This document shows, one piece after another, positions 26,608 to 35,754 of a DNA stretch of 64,000 nt; positions within the stretch are counted from its first letter, which is position 1; each line of letters opens with the position of its first letter. A program made the translations under genes and the position numbers. The stretch is taken from assembly GCF_902506195.1 (NCBI RefSeq), contig NZ_LR732817.1, positions 3,680,612 to 3,744,611 of the forward strand, in the 5' to 3' direction. The notes under the pieces are model-generated. The model was given only the letters and a program-made list of their open reading frames with translations. It was not told the origin of the DNA and did not search any database. Origin of the DNA: Citricoccus sp. K5. GTDB taxonomy: Bacteria > Actinomycetota > Actinomycetes > Actinomycetales > Micrococcaceae.

Positions 26608-27744
26608 ATGTATCAGATCACCGAGGACCAGCAGGCACTGGTGGAAGCCGTCCGCGACTTCGCCACTGAGAGGATCGCTCCGCACGCGCTGGAGTGGGAT
26701 GCCGAGAAGCACTTCCCGGTCGACGTCCTCGCCGAGGCCGGTGAACTCGGCCTGGGCGGCATCTACGTGGACGAGGAGCATGGCGGCGCGGGGCTGGACC
26801 GCAAGGACGCCATCCTCATCTTCGAGGAGCTGTCCAAGGCCGATCCGGCGCTGGCGGCCTACATCTCCATTCACAACATGGTCGTCTGGATGATCGACAG
26901 CTTCGGCACGGACGAGCAGCGCGCCCAGTGGGTACCCACCCTGGCCTCCATGGAGCACCTGGGCAGCTACTGCCTGACCGAGCCCGGCGCGGGATCGGAT
27001 GCCGCGTCGCTCACCACCCGGGCCGTGCGGGACGGCGACGACTACGTCCTCAACGGTGTCAAGCAGTTCATCTCGGGTGCCGGCACCTCCGAGTACTACG
27101 TGGTGATGTGCCGGACCGCGGACACCGGGTCCAAGGGCATCTCCGCGCTCGTGGTCCACAAGGACACCCCCGGGCTGTCCTTCGGTCCGAACGAGAAGAA
27201 GATGGGCTGGAACACCCAGCCCACCCGGCAGGTGATCTTCGAGGACGCCCGTGTCCCGGTGGTCAACCGCCTGGGTGCGGAGGGCGACGGGTTCCACATC
27301 GCCATGAAGGGCCTCAACGGCGGTCGCATCAACATGGGGGCCTGTTCCCTCGGGGGCGGCCAGGCGGCATTGGAGAAGGCGACCGTCTACCTCAAGGAGC
27401 GCACCGCCTTCGGTGCTCCGCTGACCACCAAGCAGTCCCTCGTGTTCGACCTGGCGGACATGGCCACCGACCTGGAGGCAGCCCGCACGTTCCTGATGCG
27501 GGCGGCCGACGCCCTGGAGCGCAAGGACCCCGACACCGTGCGGTTGTGCGCGATGGCCAAGCTACTGGCCACCGACACCGGGTTCGAAGCGGCGAACAAG
27601 TCGCTGCAGCTCCACGGCGGCTACGGCTACCTGCACGAGTACGGCGTGGAGAAGATCGTCCGGGACCTGCGGGTCCACCAGATCCTCGAGGGATCCAACG
27701 AGATCATGCGATTGATCGTCGGCCGCATGCTGGTCGACGCCTGA
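26608..27744 (+). CDS. Acyl-CoA dehydrogenase (isobutyryl/2-methyl-branched type)
   Basis: This 378-residue flavoenzyme has the FAD-contact segment YCLTEPGAGSDA, the middle-domain GVKQFISGAG segment and the loop LEGSNE with the catalytic base Glu361. The length and the C-terminal LHGGYGYLHEYGVEKIVRDLRVHQ-type region, which is cut here to HGGYGYLHEYGVEK in quotation, follow the short/branched-chain dehydrogenases. Next to HIBCH-like and HIBADH-like genes, isobutyryl-CoA or 2-methylbutyryl-CoA is the most likely substrate (inference from context). An electron-transferring flavoprotein is not encoded in the window. Confidence 0.9.
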   Translation: MYQITEDQQALVEAVRDFATERIAPHALEWDAEKHFPVDVLAEAGELGLGGIYVDEEHGGAGLDRKDAILIFEELSKADPALAAYISIHNMVVWMIDSFGTDEQRAQWVPTLASMEHLGSYCLTEPGAGSDAASLTTRAVRDGDDYVLNGVKQFISGAGTSEYYVVMCRTADTGSKGISALVVHKDTPGLSFGPNEKKMGWNTQPTRQVIFEDARVPVVNRLGAEGDGFHIAMKGLNGGRINMGACSLGGGQAALEKATVYLKERTAFGAPLTTKQSLVFDLADMATDLEAARTFLMRAADALERKDPDTVRLCAMAKLLATDTGFEAANKSLQLHGGYGYLHEYGVEKIVRDLRVHQILEGSNEIMRLIVGRMLVDA

Positions 27745-27799
27745 GACAGTGCCCCGGAGAGCCGGACCGGCACCGATCCGACTCGGAGGAAAGGAAACC

Positions 27800-28912
27800 A
27801 TGAGCATCGACGCATCGTCGCCGACGTCATCGGCGCAGCCGACCGAACCCGAGGTGATCGTCCGCAGGGCCGGTCACCTGGGCCATATCGTCCTGAACCG
27901 GCCGAAGGCCCTGAACGCCATCACCCCCGGCATGGTGGACACCGTCCGTGCCGCCCTGGACGAGTGGCGCCAGGACGACGGCGTCCGGACCGTCCTCGTC
28001 TCGGGCGCCGGCGAGCGGGGGCTGTGCGCCGGCGGGGACATCGTCAACCTGCACCGCACCGTGACGGAGGGCCACCCGCAGGACGCCGACCACTTCTTCG
28101 ACATCGAGTACACGATGAACGGGGAGATCGCGGACTACCCCAAGCCCTTCGTGGCGTTCATGGACGGGATCGTCCTGGGTGGCGGCGTGGGGATCTCCGC
28201 CCACGGTTCCCACCGGATCGTCACCGAGCGGACCCGGCTGGGCATGCCGGAGACCGGCATCGGCTTCTTTCCCGACGTCGGCGGGTCCTGGCTGCTGGCC
28301 CGCGCACCCGCCGGGTTCGGCACCCACATGGCCCTGACCTCCCAGCACGTCACCGGGGCGGACGCCCTCGCCCTGAGCTTCGCCGACCACTTCGTCCCCT
28401 CGGAGTCGCTCGGGGACCTGGCCCGCGCACTGGAGACGCAGGAGGCACACGAGGCGATCACCGCCGTCGCCGTCCAGGCCCCGGCCGCACCCCTGTTCGA
28501 GCACCGTCGGTGGATCGAATCCGCTTACGCGGCGGCCACCGCGGAGGAGATCGTCGCCGCACTCGAGGCCGACGGAGACCCGGCCGCCGTCGAGGCGGCC
28601 ACACAGATCCAGGCCAAGTCGCCGACGTCGGTCAAGGTCACCCTGGAACTGGTCCGCCGGGCGGCGCAGATGTCATCCGTCCACGAGGTGCTGGACCAGA
28701 ACCGCCGGGTGGCCTACCACCTGATCCGCAGTGACGACATGAGCGAGGGCATCCGCGCCCAGCTCGTGGACAAGGACCGCAACCCCCGGTGGAATCCCGC
28801 CACCCTCGAGGACGTGCGCGACGAGGACGTCGCCCGGGTCTTCGCCGGGGCCGACACCGACCACTCATCCAGTACCCCCGCCGTTACGGCCCTCAAGGAG
28901 ACCTTGTCATGA
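27800..28912 (+). CDS. 3-hydroxyisobutyryl-CoA hydrolase-like protein
   Basis: This protein of 370 residues belongs to the long crotonase branch (HIBCH), with NRPKALNAI near 34, GLCAGGDIVNLH near 76, the second oxyanion segment GIVLGGGVGISAHGS, and PETGIGFFPDVGGSW containing the hydrolase Glu and Asp. It is about 100 residues longer than simple hydratases, as expected of HIBCH. It hydrolyses 3-hydroxyisobutyryl-CoA to free 3-hydroxyisobutyrate in valine catabolism. The start at 27800 follows GGAGGAAAGG. Its stop overlaps the start of the 3-hydroxyisobutyrate dehydrogenase by 4 bp, which strongly supports the assignment. Confidence 0.88.
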   Translation: MSIDASSPTSSAQPTEPEVIVRRAGHLGHIVLNRPKALNAITPGMVDTVRAALDEWRQDDGVRTVLVSGAGERGLCAGGDIVNLHRTVTEGHPQDADHFFDIEYTMNGEIADYPKPFVAFMDGIVLGGGVGISAHGSHRIVTERTRLGMPETGIGFFPDVGGSWLLARAPAGFGTHMALTSQHVTGADALALSFADHFVPSESLGDLARALETQEAHEAITAVAVQAPAAPLFEHRRWIESAYAAATAEEIVAALEADGDPAAVEAATQIQAKSPTSVKVTLELVRRAAQMSSVHEVLDQNRRVAYHLIRSDDMSEGIRAQLVDKDRNPRWNPATLEDVRDEDVARVFAGADTDHSSSTPAVTALKETLS

Positions 28913-29892
28913 CCGAGACCACCGACACCCCTGGCAATACCGGCGCGTTGCCGGACATCGCCTTCATCGGACTGGGCCACATGGGCGGCCCGATGGCCGC
29001 GAACCTCGTCAAGGCCGGATACCGGGTCACCGGCTTCGACCTGGTGCCGGAGGCCCTCGACCAGGCCCGCGCCGCCGGCATCGGGATCGCCGGTTCTGGG
29101 CCCGACGCCGTCCGCGAGGCCGACCTGGTGATCAGCATGCTGCCCGCCGGACGCCACGTCCTGGACGCCTACCAGGGCAAGGACCGATCCGATGGCGGAG
29201 AGCCCGTCGAGGGCCTGCTGGCCGCGGCGCGGCCCGGGACCCTGTTCATCGACTGCTCCACCATCGCGGTGGAGGACGCCAGGAGCATGCACGAGATCAC
29301 GACGGCGGCCGGGCACCGGTCCCTGGACGTGCCCGTCTCGGGCGGCACCGTGGGCGCCGAGGCCGGGACCCTGGCCATGATGGTCGGTGGGTCCGCGGAG
29401 GACTATGCCGAGGCCCTGCCCGTCCTGGAGGTCGTCGGGCGCCGCGTGGTGCACTGCGGCGAGGCCGGTGCCGGACAGGCCGCCAAGGTCTGCAACAACA
29501 TGATCCTGGGCGTCTCGATGATCGCGGTGTCCGAGGCCTTCGTGCTGGGGGAGAAGCTGGGCCTGAGCAACGAGGCCCTGTTCGACGTGGCCTCCAACGC
29601 CACCGGCCAGTGCTGGGCGCTCACCACCAACTGCCCGGTGCCCGGCCCCGTGCCGACCTCACCGGCCAACCGTGACTTCATGCCGGGATTCTCCGGGGCA
29701 CTCATGGCCAAGGACCTCGGCCTGGCCCGGCACGCCATCGAGTCCACCGGCACCCAGAGCCGGATGGGCCTGCTCGCCGAGGAGATCTACGCGGCGTTCG
29801 GCAAGGGCGAGGGTGCCACCAAGGACTTCTCCGCGATCATCCAGCAGATCCGCGACCACTCCGACGCAGTGTCCAGCCCTCCCGGGGCCTGA
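28909..29892 (+). CDS. mmsB: 3-hydroxyisobutyrate dehydrogenase
   Basis: This 327-residue enzyme of the beta-hydroxyacid dehydrogenase family has the N-terminal dinucleotide motif GLGHMG at residues 21-26, the DVPVSGGTVGAEAG substrate-binding segment at about 140-153, and the catalytic lysine Lys193 in GQAAKVCNN. It oxidises 3-hydroxyisobutyrate to methylmalonate semialdehyde with NAD(P). The ATGA overlap with the hydrolase gene makes the pair a two-step unit. The enzyme for the next step, a methylmalonate-semialdehyde dehydrogenase, is not clearly present; the aldehyde dehydrogenase two genes on lacks its typical signature. Confidence 0.9.
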   Translation: MTETTDTPGNTGALPDIAFIGLGHMGGPMAANLVKAGYRVTGFDLVPEALDQARAAGIGIAGSGPDAVREADLVISMLPAGRHVLDAYQGKDRSDGGEPVEGLLAAARPGTLFIDCSTIAVEDARSMHEITTAAGHRSLDVPVSGGTVGAEAGTLAMMVGGSAEDYAEALPVLEVVGRRVVHCGEAGAGQAAKVCNNMILGVSMIAVSEAFVLGEKLGLSNEALFDVASNATGQCWALTTNCPVPGPVPTSPANRDFMPGFSGALMAKDLGLARHAIESTGTQSRMGLLAEEIYAAFGKGEGATKDFSAIIQQIRDHSDAVSSPPGA

Positions 29893-29940
29893 CCGCGACC
29901 GCGCCCGAACACACCGGAACCTGAGTCCAGGAGAACCACC

Positions 29941-30756
29941 ATGACAGAGCAGACTGTGACCACCGAGAGGGCACCCATGATCACCGAGTACGAGACCATC
30001 CTGGCCACCGTGGAGGGCCGGGTCGCCACCATCACCCTGAACCGGCCGAAGGCCCTCAACGCGATCAGCAACCAGCTGACCCAGGAGGTCATCGACGCCG
30101 CCGTCCGCTATGACCGCGATGAGGACATCGGGGCGATCATCATCACCGGCTCGGAGAAGGCGTTCGCGGCCGGGGCCGACATCAAGGAGATGGCCACCCT
30201 TAGCTTCGCCGAGGCCTATACCGCGGACATCTTCGGCATCTGGGAGCGGTTCACCGCCCTGCGGACGCCGATCATCTCCGCGGTGGCCGGGCACGCGCTC
30301 GGCGGCGGCTGCGAATTGGCGATGATGGCCGACATCATCCTGGCCGCGGACAACGCGAAGTTCGGCCAGCCGGAGATCAAGCTCGGCATCATCCCGGGAA
30401 TGGGCGGCTCCCAGCGCCTGACCCGGGCGATCGGCAAGTCCAAGGCCATGGAGATGGTGCTCACCGGCCGGACCATGGGCGCCGAGGAGGCCGAGCGCGC
30501 CGGGCTCGTGGCCCGCGTGGTCCCGGTGGCCGACCTGCAGCGCGAGGCAGCCGAACTCGCGGCCACGATCGCCGGGATGTCCAAGCCGATCGCGATGCTC
30601 GCCAAGGAGGCAGTCAATGCCGCGTTCGAGTCCAGCCTGGCCGAGGGCGTGCTGCTGGAGCGCCGTCTGAACTACGCCTGCTTCGCCACCGAGGACCAGT
30701 CCGAGGGCATGGCGGCCTTCGTCGAGAAGCGACCGGCCACGTTCACCCACTGCTGA
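29941..30756 (+). CDS. Enoyl-CoA hydratase (canonical)
   Basis: This 271-residue crotonase has both catalytic glutamates of the classical hydratase: Glu125 in GGGCELAM and Glu145 in [10 protein letters not shown], followed by IPGMGGSQR. The oxyanion-hole segment is AAGADIKEM at about 76-84. It should hydrate trans-2-enoyl-CoA, such as methacrylyl-CoA or crotonyl-CoA, to the 3-hydroxyacyl-CoA. In this operon it would link the acyl-CoA dehydrogenase product to the HIBCH-like hydrolase. A ribosome site AGGAG precedes the ATG; an in-frame ATG 12 codons later (MITEYETI) is a shorter alternative. Confidence 0.9.
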   Translation: MTEQTVTTERAPMITEYETILATVEGRVATITLNRPKALNAISNQLTQEVIDAAVRYDRDEDIGAIIITGSEKAFAAGADIKEMATLSFAEAYTADIFGIWERFTALRTPIISAVAGHALGGGCELAMMADIILAADNAKFGQPEIKLGIIPGMGGSQRLTRAIGKSKAMEMVLTGRTMGAEEAERAGLVARVVPVADLQREAAELAATIAGMSKPIAMLAKEAVNAAFESSLAEGVLLERRLNYACFATEDQSEGMAAFVEKRPATFTHC

Positions 30757-30874
30757 CCTGTACCAGCCGCGGCCCAGCTTCAGCCACGGCACACCCCCGG
30801 CCCCCTTCGGCCACCCCCGGACCGCTGCGGACGCCCCAGCCCCGGAACCCGATTCGACCCGAGAGAAGGACCCC

Positions 30875-32377
30875 ATGACTGAGATCACCCTGGATTCGAG
30901 GGGCAGTGACATCCTGGCCGATGTCGAACAGTTGCTGTGGATCGACGGCCGCGCTACCGAGGCCTCGACCGGCGAATGGCGGGATGTGCGCAACCCGGCC
31001 CGGCGCGGTGAGGTCATCGGCCGGGTGCCGGCCGCCGGGGTCGAGGATGTGGACCGCGCGGTGGCCGCCGCGCGTCGGGCCTTCCCGGACTGGCGCAGTG
31101 CGCACTTCACGGGCCGGGCGAAGGCGCTGTTGGCCATCGCGGACGACATCGAGGCCGAGGCTGAGAAGTTCGCCCAGCTCACGGCCCTGGACACCGGCAA
31201 CGCGTTGCGCTCCCAGGCCCGTCCCGAGGTCACCACCCTGGTGTCCCTGTTCCGTTACTTCGCCGGTGTGGCCGGTGAGGCCAAGGGCGTCACCCTGCCG
31301 GCGGGGGACCAGCAGCTGCAGTACACCCGCCGCGAACCGCTCGGCGTGGTCGCCTGCATCCTGCCGTGGAACTCCCCGCTGATGATCGCCGCCTTCAAGG
31401 TCCCGGCCGCCCTGGCGGCCGGGAACACGGTCATCCTCAAGGCCGCGGATGATGCGCCCCTGACCATCCAGTACCTGGCCCAGGTCTGCCAGCGGCACGT
31501 GCCGGCCGGCGTCGTGAACTCCCTGACCGGCCGCGGCTCCGTCATCGGCAACGCGCTGTCCACCCACCCGGGGGTGGACAAGGTCTCCTTCACGGGCTCC
31601 ACCGAGGTGGGCCGCGGGGTGGCCGCGCAGGCCTCCGAGCGCCTGGCGCACCTCTCCCTGGAGCTGGGTGGCAAGAACCCGTCCATCGTGTTCCCGGACG
31701 CGGTCGAGGACGAGGGGATCCTGGACGGGCTGATGCTCTCCTCGCGCTTCGCCCGCCAGGGTCAGTCCTGCACCGCCGGCTCCCGGCTGTTCCTGCATGA
31801 GGACATCTATGACGAGATGCTGGAGAAGCTGGCCGCGCGACTGGGGGCGATGGTCGTCGGCGACCCGCTGGATGAGGCCACGGACATGGGCGCGGTCATC
31901 AACCAGTCCCAGTTCGACCAGATCTCTGGCTTCCTTCAGGACGGCAGGGACCACCCGGACCTGACCACCGTCCTCGGCGGCTCCGCACCCACTGAGGGGC
32001 CCCTGACCGAGGGCTTCTACCACGTGCCGACCATCTTCGGCGGGGCCCGGAACGACTTCCGGCTGGCCCAGGAGGAGATCTTCGGCCCCGTGCTCGTCGC
32101 GATCAAGTGGAAGGACGTGGACGAGGTCATCCAGATGGCCAACGACTCCCACTACGGCCTGGCCGCGTACGTCTGGACGCACGACCTGGACAATGCCCTG
32201 AACACCGCGCACCGGATCGAGTCCGGCTGGGTGCAGGTCAACCAGGGCGGCGGCCAGGTGGTGGGCCAGTCCTACGGCGGGTACAAGCAGTCCGGCATGG
32301 GCCGGGAGGCGTCCCTGGAGGGCATGCTGGAGGGCTTCACGCAGATTAAGCAGATCAACGTGAAGCTGCGGGGTTGA
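30875..32377 (+). CDS. NAD(P)-dependent aldehyde dehydrogenase
   Basis: This 500-residue protein has all ALDH landmarks: Asn166 in ILPWNSP, Glu263 in LELGGKNP, Cys299 in GQSCTAGSR and the FTGSTEVG cofactor loop at 239-246. It oxidises an aldehyde to its acid. The active-site context is that of general or aromatic/betaine-aldehyde types rather than the CoA-acylating methylmalonate-semialdehyde group, so it probably oxidises the aldehyde precursor of the acid degraded by the operon rather than performing the last valine step. An AGAGAAGGA site precedes the ATG. Confidence 0.9.
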   Translation: MTEITLDSRGSDILADVEQLLWIDGRATEASTGEWRDVRNPARRGEVIGRVPAAGVEDVDRAVAAARRAFPDWRSAHFTGRAKALLAIADDIEAEAEKFAQLTALDTGNALRSQARPEVTTLVSLFRYFAGVAGEAKGVTLPAGDQQLQYTRREPLGVVACILPWNSPLMIAAFKVPAALAAGNTVILKAADDAPLTIQYLAQVCQRHVPAGVVNSLTGRGSVIGNALSTHPGVDKVSFTGSTEVGRGVAAQASERLAHLSLELGGKNPSIVFPDAVEDEGILDGLMLSSRFARQGQSCTAGSRLFLHEDIYDEMLEKLAARLGAMVVGDPLDEATDMGAVINQSQFDQISGFLQDGRDHPDLTTVLGGSAPTEGPLTEGFYHVPTIFGGARNDFRLAQEEIFGPVLVAIKWKDVDEVIQMANDSHYGLAAYVWTHDLDNALNTAHRIESGWVQVNQGGGQVVGQSYGGYKQSGMGREASLEGMLEGFTQIKQINVKLRG

Positions 32378-32379
32378 GC

Positions 32380-33666
32380 ATGGCCGGGAACAACATGGCC
32401 GGGAACAACGCCCTGCCCGACGGCGGCGGGTCACCCGCCGCTGCCGGCGCGGCCCTGCCGCTGGACGGGATCACCGTGATGGACCTGTCCCGGGCCCTGG
32501 CGGGACCGTACTGCACGGCGCTGCTGGGTGACCTCGGAGCCGACATCATCAAGGTGGAGTCCGCCAAGGGCGGGGACTCCACCCGGTCCTGGCCACCGTT
32601 CGAGGACGAGCACTCGCTCTACTTCGACTCGACGAATAGGAACAAGCAGTCGATCGCGGTGGACTTCTACTCGGAGCAGGGACGGACGCTGCTGTGGGAC
32701 CTGGCCGTGCAGGCCGACGTGCTGGTGGAGAACTTCCGTCCCGGCGTCCTGGCCACCATGGGCCTGGACCCGGACCGGCTGCGGCTGGTCAACCCCGGCC
32801 TGGTCATCGCCTCGGTCTCAGGCTTCGGCACGGTCGGCCCGCTGGCCCAGGCCGCCGGTCTGGACCAGGTGGCCCAGGGCATGTCCGGACTGATGTCCGT
32901 GACCGGTCCGGACGCCGACTCACCCACCCGGGTGGGTGTACCGGTGATGGACATCTACGCCGGCGTCTTCACCGCCGTGGGCATCTGCGCGTCCCTGGCC
33001 GGCCGGGCGGGCAACGGGGGCGAGGGCCACCAGGTGGGAACCTCCCTGCTGGAGGCCGGCCTGGCCGTCTCGGCGTTCCAGGGACAGAACTACCTCAGCA
33101 CCGGTGCCGTCCCGGTGCCGCAGGGCAACAACCACCCCGTGCTCTCGCCCTATGGTGTCTTCCGGACGGCCGACATCCCGGCGATCATCGCGGTGGGCAA
33201 TCAGGCGCATTGGCAGAAGTTCTGCGGAATCATCGGCGCGCCCGAGCTCGAGGAGGATCCGCGCTTCGCCCTGGGGCGTGATCGCTCGGAGCATCGGGCC
33301 GAGCTGACCGAGCTGATCGAACAGAAGCTGGTGCACCGGCCTGGGCTGGATTGGATCGAGTCCTTCCGCGCCGCGGGGATCCCCACCGGGCCCATCTACA
33401 CCTATGCCCAGGCCTTCGAGGACCCCCAGGTGCAGGCCTTGGACATGGTGCAGACCGTCCAGCGGCTGGACGGCTCGGCGCTGCCACTGCTGCGTGGGCC
33501 GCTGAGCATCGACGGCACCGCCGCCGGCGTGCGCAAGGCACCACCGGCGCTGGGCGAGGACACCAGGTCCGTGCTCGAGAACCTGGGTTTGGACGAGGGG
33601 CAGATCGCCGGCCTCGTCGAGGCGGGCATCGTGCAGGAGCACGCTGTGGAGGCGGCTCGGTCATGA
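32380..33666 (+). CDS. Family III CoA-transferase (CaiB/BaiF type)
   Basis: This 428-residue protein starts its core with LDGITVMDLSRALAGPYC, followed by LGDLGADIIKVES, typical of formyl-CoA/carnitine CoA-transferases, and it has an ENFRPGVLATMGLD segment and a GLDQVAQGMSG region. It transfers CoA between a donor acyl-CoA and a free acid. The ATG at 32380 lies 2 bp after the aldehyde dehydrogenase stop; a TTG at 32374 would overlap that stop. The N-terminus contains a doubled MAGNN pentapeptide. The stop overlaps the next enoyl-CoA hydratase by 4 bp. It may reactivate the acid made by the aldehyde dehydrogenase. Confidence 0.88.
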   Translation: MAGNNMAGNNALPDGGGSPAAAGAALPLDGITVMDLSRALAGPYCTALLGDLGADIIKVESAKGGDSTRSWPPFEDEHSLYFDSTNRNKQSIAVDFYSEQGRTLLWDLAVQADVLVENFRPGVLATMGLDPDRLRLVNPGLVIASVSGFGTVGPLAQAAGLDQVAQGMSGLMSVTGPDADSPTRVGVPVMDIYAGVFTAVGICASLAGRAGNGGEGHQVGTSLLEAGLAVSAFQGQNYLSTGAVPVPQGNNHPVLSPYGVFRTADIPAIIAVGNQAHWQKFCGIIGAPELEEDPRFALGRDRSEHRAELTELIEQKLVHRPGLDWIESFRAAGIPTGPIYTYAQAFEDPQVQALDMVQTVQRLDGSALPLLRGPLSIDGTAAGVRKAPPALGEDTRSVLENLGLDEGQIAGLVEAGIVQEHAVEAARS

Positions 33667-34604
33667 CTGAGTCCACGGCAATCGGCGGCTCGGTGGACGT
33701 CTCCCAGTCGGGGTCCATCGCCACCCTGACGCTGTCCAACCCCGGGCGGCGCAACACCATGACGGAGGCCATGTGGCGGGCCTTGGAGCCGGCCTGCGCC
33801 CGGCTGGCCGATGACGCATCGGTGCGGGCCGTCGTCGTGCGCGGGGCCGGGACGGATTTTTCTGCCGGGGCGGACATCTCCGATCTGCGCGCCATCCTGA
33901 AGGATGAGGACTCCGGACATCACGACGGTGGCGCCGTGGCCGCCGGCGAGGCGGCCCTGGCCGGACTGCACAAGCCGACCATCGCCGCCGTCGAGGGCTA
34001 CTGCCTCGGTGGCGCCTGGCAGATCGCGGCGGCCAGTGACATCCGGCTGGCCTCGTCCGACGCGACCTTCGGGATCACCCCGGCGAAGATCGGGATCGTG
34101 TACCCGACAGCCGGGATCGAGCGGCTCGTGCGCATCGCCGGGCCGGCCACCGCCAAGTACCTGCTGTTCAGCGGCGACTTCGTGGACGCCGAGCGGGCCC
34201 GCGTGCTCGGCCTGGTCCAGGCGGTCCACCCCGCCGAGACCTTCTGGGACGAGGTGGACACGTTCGTGCAGCGGCTCGCGGCCCGCTCCCAGCTGTCCAT
34301 CCAGGCCATGAAGGACATCGTGGACACCGTGGTCTCCTCGGGCACCGGGGAAACCGGCGCGGGGGATCTGCAGGCCGCCAGCAACCACTGGCAGCACCTC
34401 ATGGCCACCACCGGCGACGCCCAGACCGGCATCGGCGCCTTCCTGGCCAAACAGACACCCGAGTTCACCTGGAACGGGGGGCCGGGTACGTCACGCCGCA
34501 GTGCAGAGCATGGTGCCAAGGAAGGCGTCCATGCGGACACTGGCGCAGGCATCAGAACCGCGCCTGACACCGATGCCGGGCGTGGAGTCATGAGTGAGCC
34601 GTGA
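33663..34604 (+). CDS. Enoyl-CoA hydratase/isomerase family protein with long C-terminal tail
   Basis: The protein has 313 residues: a crotonase fold over about the first 270 and a hydrophilic tail. The oxyanion segments are FSAGADISDLR near residue 65 and EGYCLGGAWQIA near 111; TFGITPAKIGIVYPTAG replaces the classical PEIKLGI stretch. The last 40 or so residues (GTSRRSAEHGAKEG onward) are rich in charged residues and Gly and probably result from altered 3' sequence. It is coupled to the CoA-transferase by an ATGA overlap and ends the clear part of the operon. Confidence 0.83.
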   Translation: MTESTAIGGSVDVSQSGSIATLTLSNPGRRNTMTEAMWRALEPACARLADDASVRAVVVRGAGTDFSAGADISDLRAILKDEDSGHHDGGAVAAGEAALAGLHKPTIAAVEGYCLGGAWQIAAASDIRLASSDATFGITPAKIGIVYPTAGIERLVRIAGPATAKYLLFSGDFVDAERARVLGLVQAVHPAETFWDEVDTFVQRLAARSQLSIQAMKDIVDTVVSSGTGETGAGDLQAASNHWQHLMATTGDAQTGIGAFLAKQTPEFTWNGGPGTSRRSAEHGAKEGVHADTGAGIRTAPDTDAGRGVMSEP

Positions 34605-34759
34605 AATTCGACTCGGTGGCGCGGGCCCCCCGGAACAGGACCGAGCGGGGGTGGGGCGAGACCACCGACGGCATGGCCTCCGTCACTGTCCTGTTCCGGC
34701 TCCGGCAAATCATGATGGCCCGGACCATCGCCAGGGCGAAGTCCCGACCCCGCTGCTGA
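34601..34759 (+). CDS. Possible small ORF at the operon end, truncated or unknown
   Basis: A GTG overlaps the preceding stop by 4 bp and opens a 52-codon frame (begins VKFDSVARAP, contains TTDGMASVTVLFRLRQIMMART). The coupling and the amphipathic middle segment suggest the start of a real gene that was cut short, but I recognise no family. It could equally be chance. Confidence 0.3.
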   Translation: MKFDSVARAPRNRTERGWGETTDGMASVTVLFRLRQIMMARTIARAKSRPRC

Positions 34760-35183
34760 TGCTGCATCCATCCAACACCACGCGCATCACAACGCACGAC
34801 GCACCGGCAGAGACTGCGCTGGCCTGAGCCTCAACAGGGAGACTCACGGCGTTACCCGAAACCTCCACATGTGCGAGAAGTGCACATGGTTAATCTTCTA
34901 CTCGACGTAATCGCGCTTAGCGGCGTCCGGAGCCGGGCATTCCGTCCCTGCTGACGCACTCGCGCTCAGCGCCCGCAAGTGACGCTAGCGGGGATGCGGG
35001 GAGAACCGATCGCCCCACCACCCTGTCGCCACCTTGGCAAGGAAGCAGCACAGGTGATCTGCACCAGCGGGGGAGTCCTCATGCGTTTGGCGTGTCGACG
35101 GTCTGTGAGTCCGACGCTGACGACAGCGATATGGCAGAGCAGGACTCAGGGTTGGTCTTCTCCAGGACATCACATGGGGGCCC
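34760..35183. other. Gene-free stretch with an inverted repeat
   Basis: No gene is supported here. CATGTGC and GCACATG arms separated by 7 bp (34868-34888) form a symmetrical site that could be an operator or the base of a hairpin. The rest shows nothing recognisable. Confidence 0.4.
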
Positions 35184-35214
35184 TGGTACCGAGATGAATC
35201 CCACGATGGTACCA
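35184..35214. promoter_or_regulatory. Repeated TGGTACC sites upstream of the toxin-antitoxin pair
   Basis: TGGTACC at 35184-35190 and the palindrome TGGTACCA at 35207-35214 lie 23 bp apart, the second ending 7 bp before the antitoxin ATG. Ribbon-helix-helix antitoxins autoregulate through such paired sites, so this is a likely operator. Confidence 0.5.
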
Positions 35215-35221
35215 TTTGGGC

Positions 35222-35440
35222 ATGACAACACAGATTGCCGTCCGGCTGCCGGACGACGTGGTTGGATATGTCGACACCCTCGTGAAGGAGGGAGTCGGGT
35301 CCCGTGCAGCCGTGGTCACCCGCGCGCTGAGGAGGTACCAGCAGCAGCAACAGGCGGAGCGGGACGCCCAGATCCTGGAAGAGACCGGCGATTACGAGGA
35401 CTTTGCGACCTTACCAGGCTACGCCTCGGTCGAGGACTGA
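35222..35440 (+). CDS. Antitoxin, ribbon-helix-helix (MazE-like)
   Basis: This 72-residue protein starts TTQIAVRLPDDVVGYVD, a typical ribbon-helix-helix DNA-binding strand and helix, followed by GSRAAVVTRALRRY and an acidic C-terminal tail (ETGDYEDFATLPGY) of the kind that wraps the toxin. It represses its own operon and neutralises the MazF-like toxin encoded next. The stop and the toxin start share a base (TGATG). A TTG six bases upstream is an alternative start. Confidence 0.82.
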   Translation: MTTQIAVRLPDDVVGYVDTLVKEGVGSRAAVVTRALRRYQQQQQAERDAQILEETGDYEDFATLPGYASVED

Positions 35441-35754
35441 TGCGGGACATCCATGTCGCCCACCTGGACAAGGCACGCCCGGTCCTGGTGCTGACCCGCG
35501 AGGAGGTGCGCGAGGCCATGAACCGGGTCACGGTCGCGCCGATCACCTCCACGGTCAAAGGCCTGACCACCGAAGTACCCCTAGGTCCGGAGAATGGCTT
35601 GGATCACCCGTGTATCGCCAGTTGCGACAACATCATCACCATCGACAAGGCCGCCTTGGGGCACCACATCGGCTTCCTGTTCGACCGCCAAGAAGCCGAG
35701 CTGTCCAAGGCCATCATCAGTGCCTTCGCCCTCAGCGTCGACAGCGCCGGCTGA
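35440..35754 (+). CDS. MazF/PemK-type endoribonuclease toxin
   Basis: This 104-residue protein has the PemK/MazF SH3-like barrel pattern: a GDIxxA-like start (RDIHVAHL), then KARPVLVLTREEV, then RVTVAPITST and EVPLGPENGLDHPCIASCDNI with the conserved ring of strand residues. MazF toxins cleave mRNA at short sequences and arrest growth when the unstable antitoxin is lost, which stabilises plasmids and islands. The gene is complete and coupled to its antitoxin. Confidence 0.85.
   Translation: MRDIHVAHLDKARPVLVLTREEVREAMNRVTVAPITSTVKGLTTEVPLGPENGLDHPCIASCDNIITIDKAALGHHIGFLFDRQEAELSKAIISAFALSVDSAG

Noticed and set aside
30743..32434. Long minus-strand frame opposite the aldehyde dehydrogenase
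   Set aside because: The opposite strand has a complete enzyme with all catalytic residues; this frame has no family resemblance.
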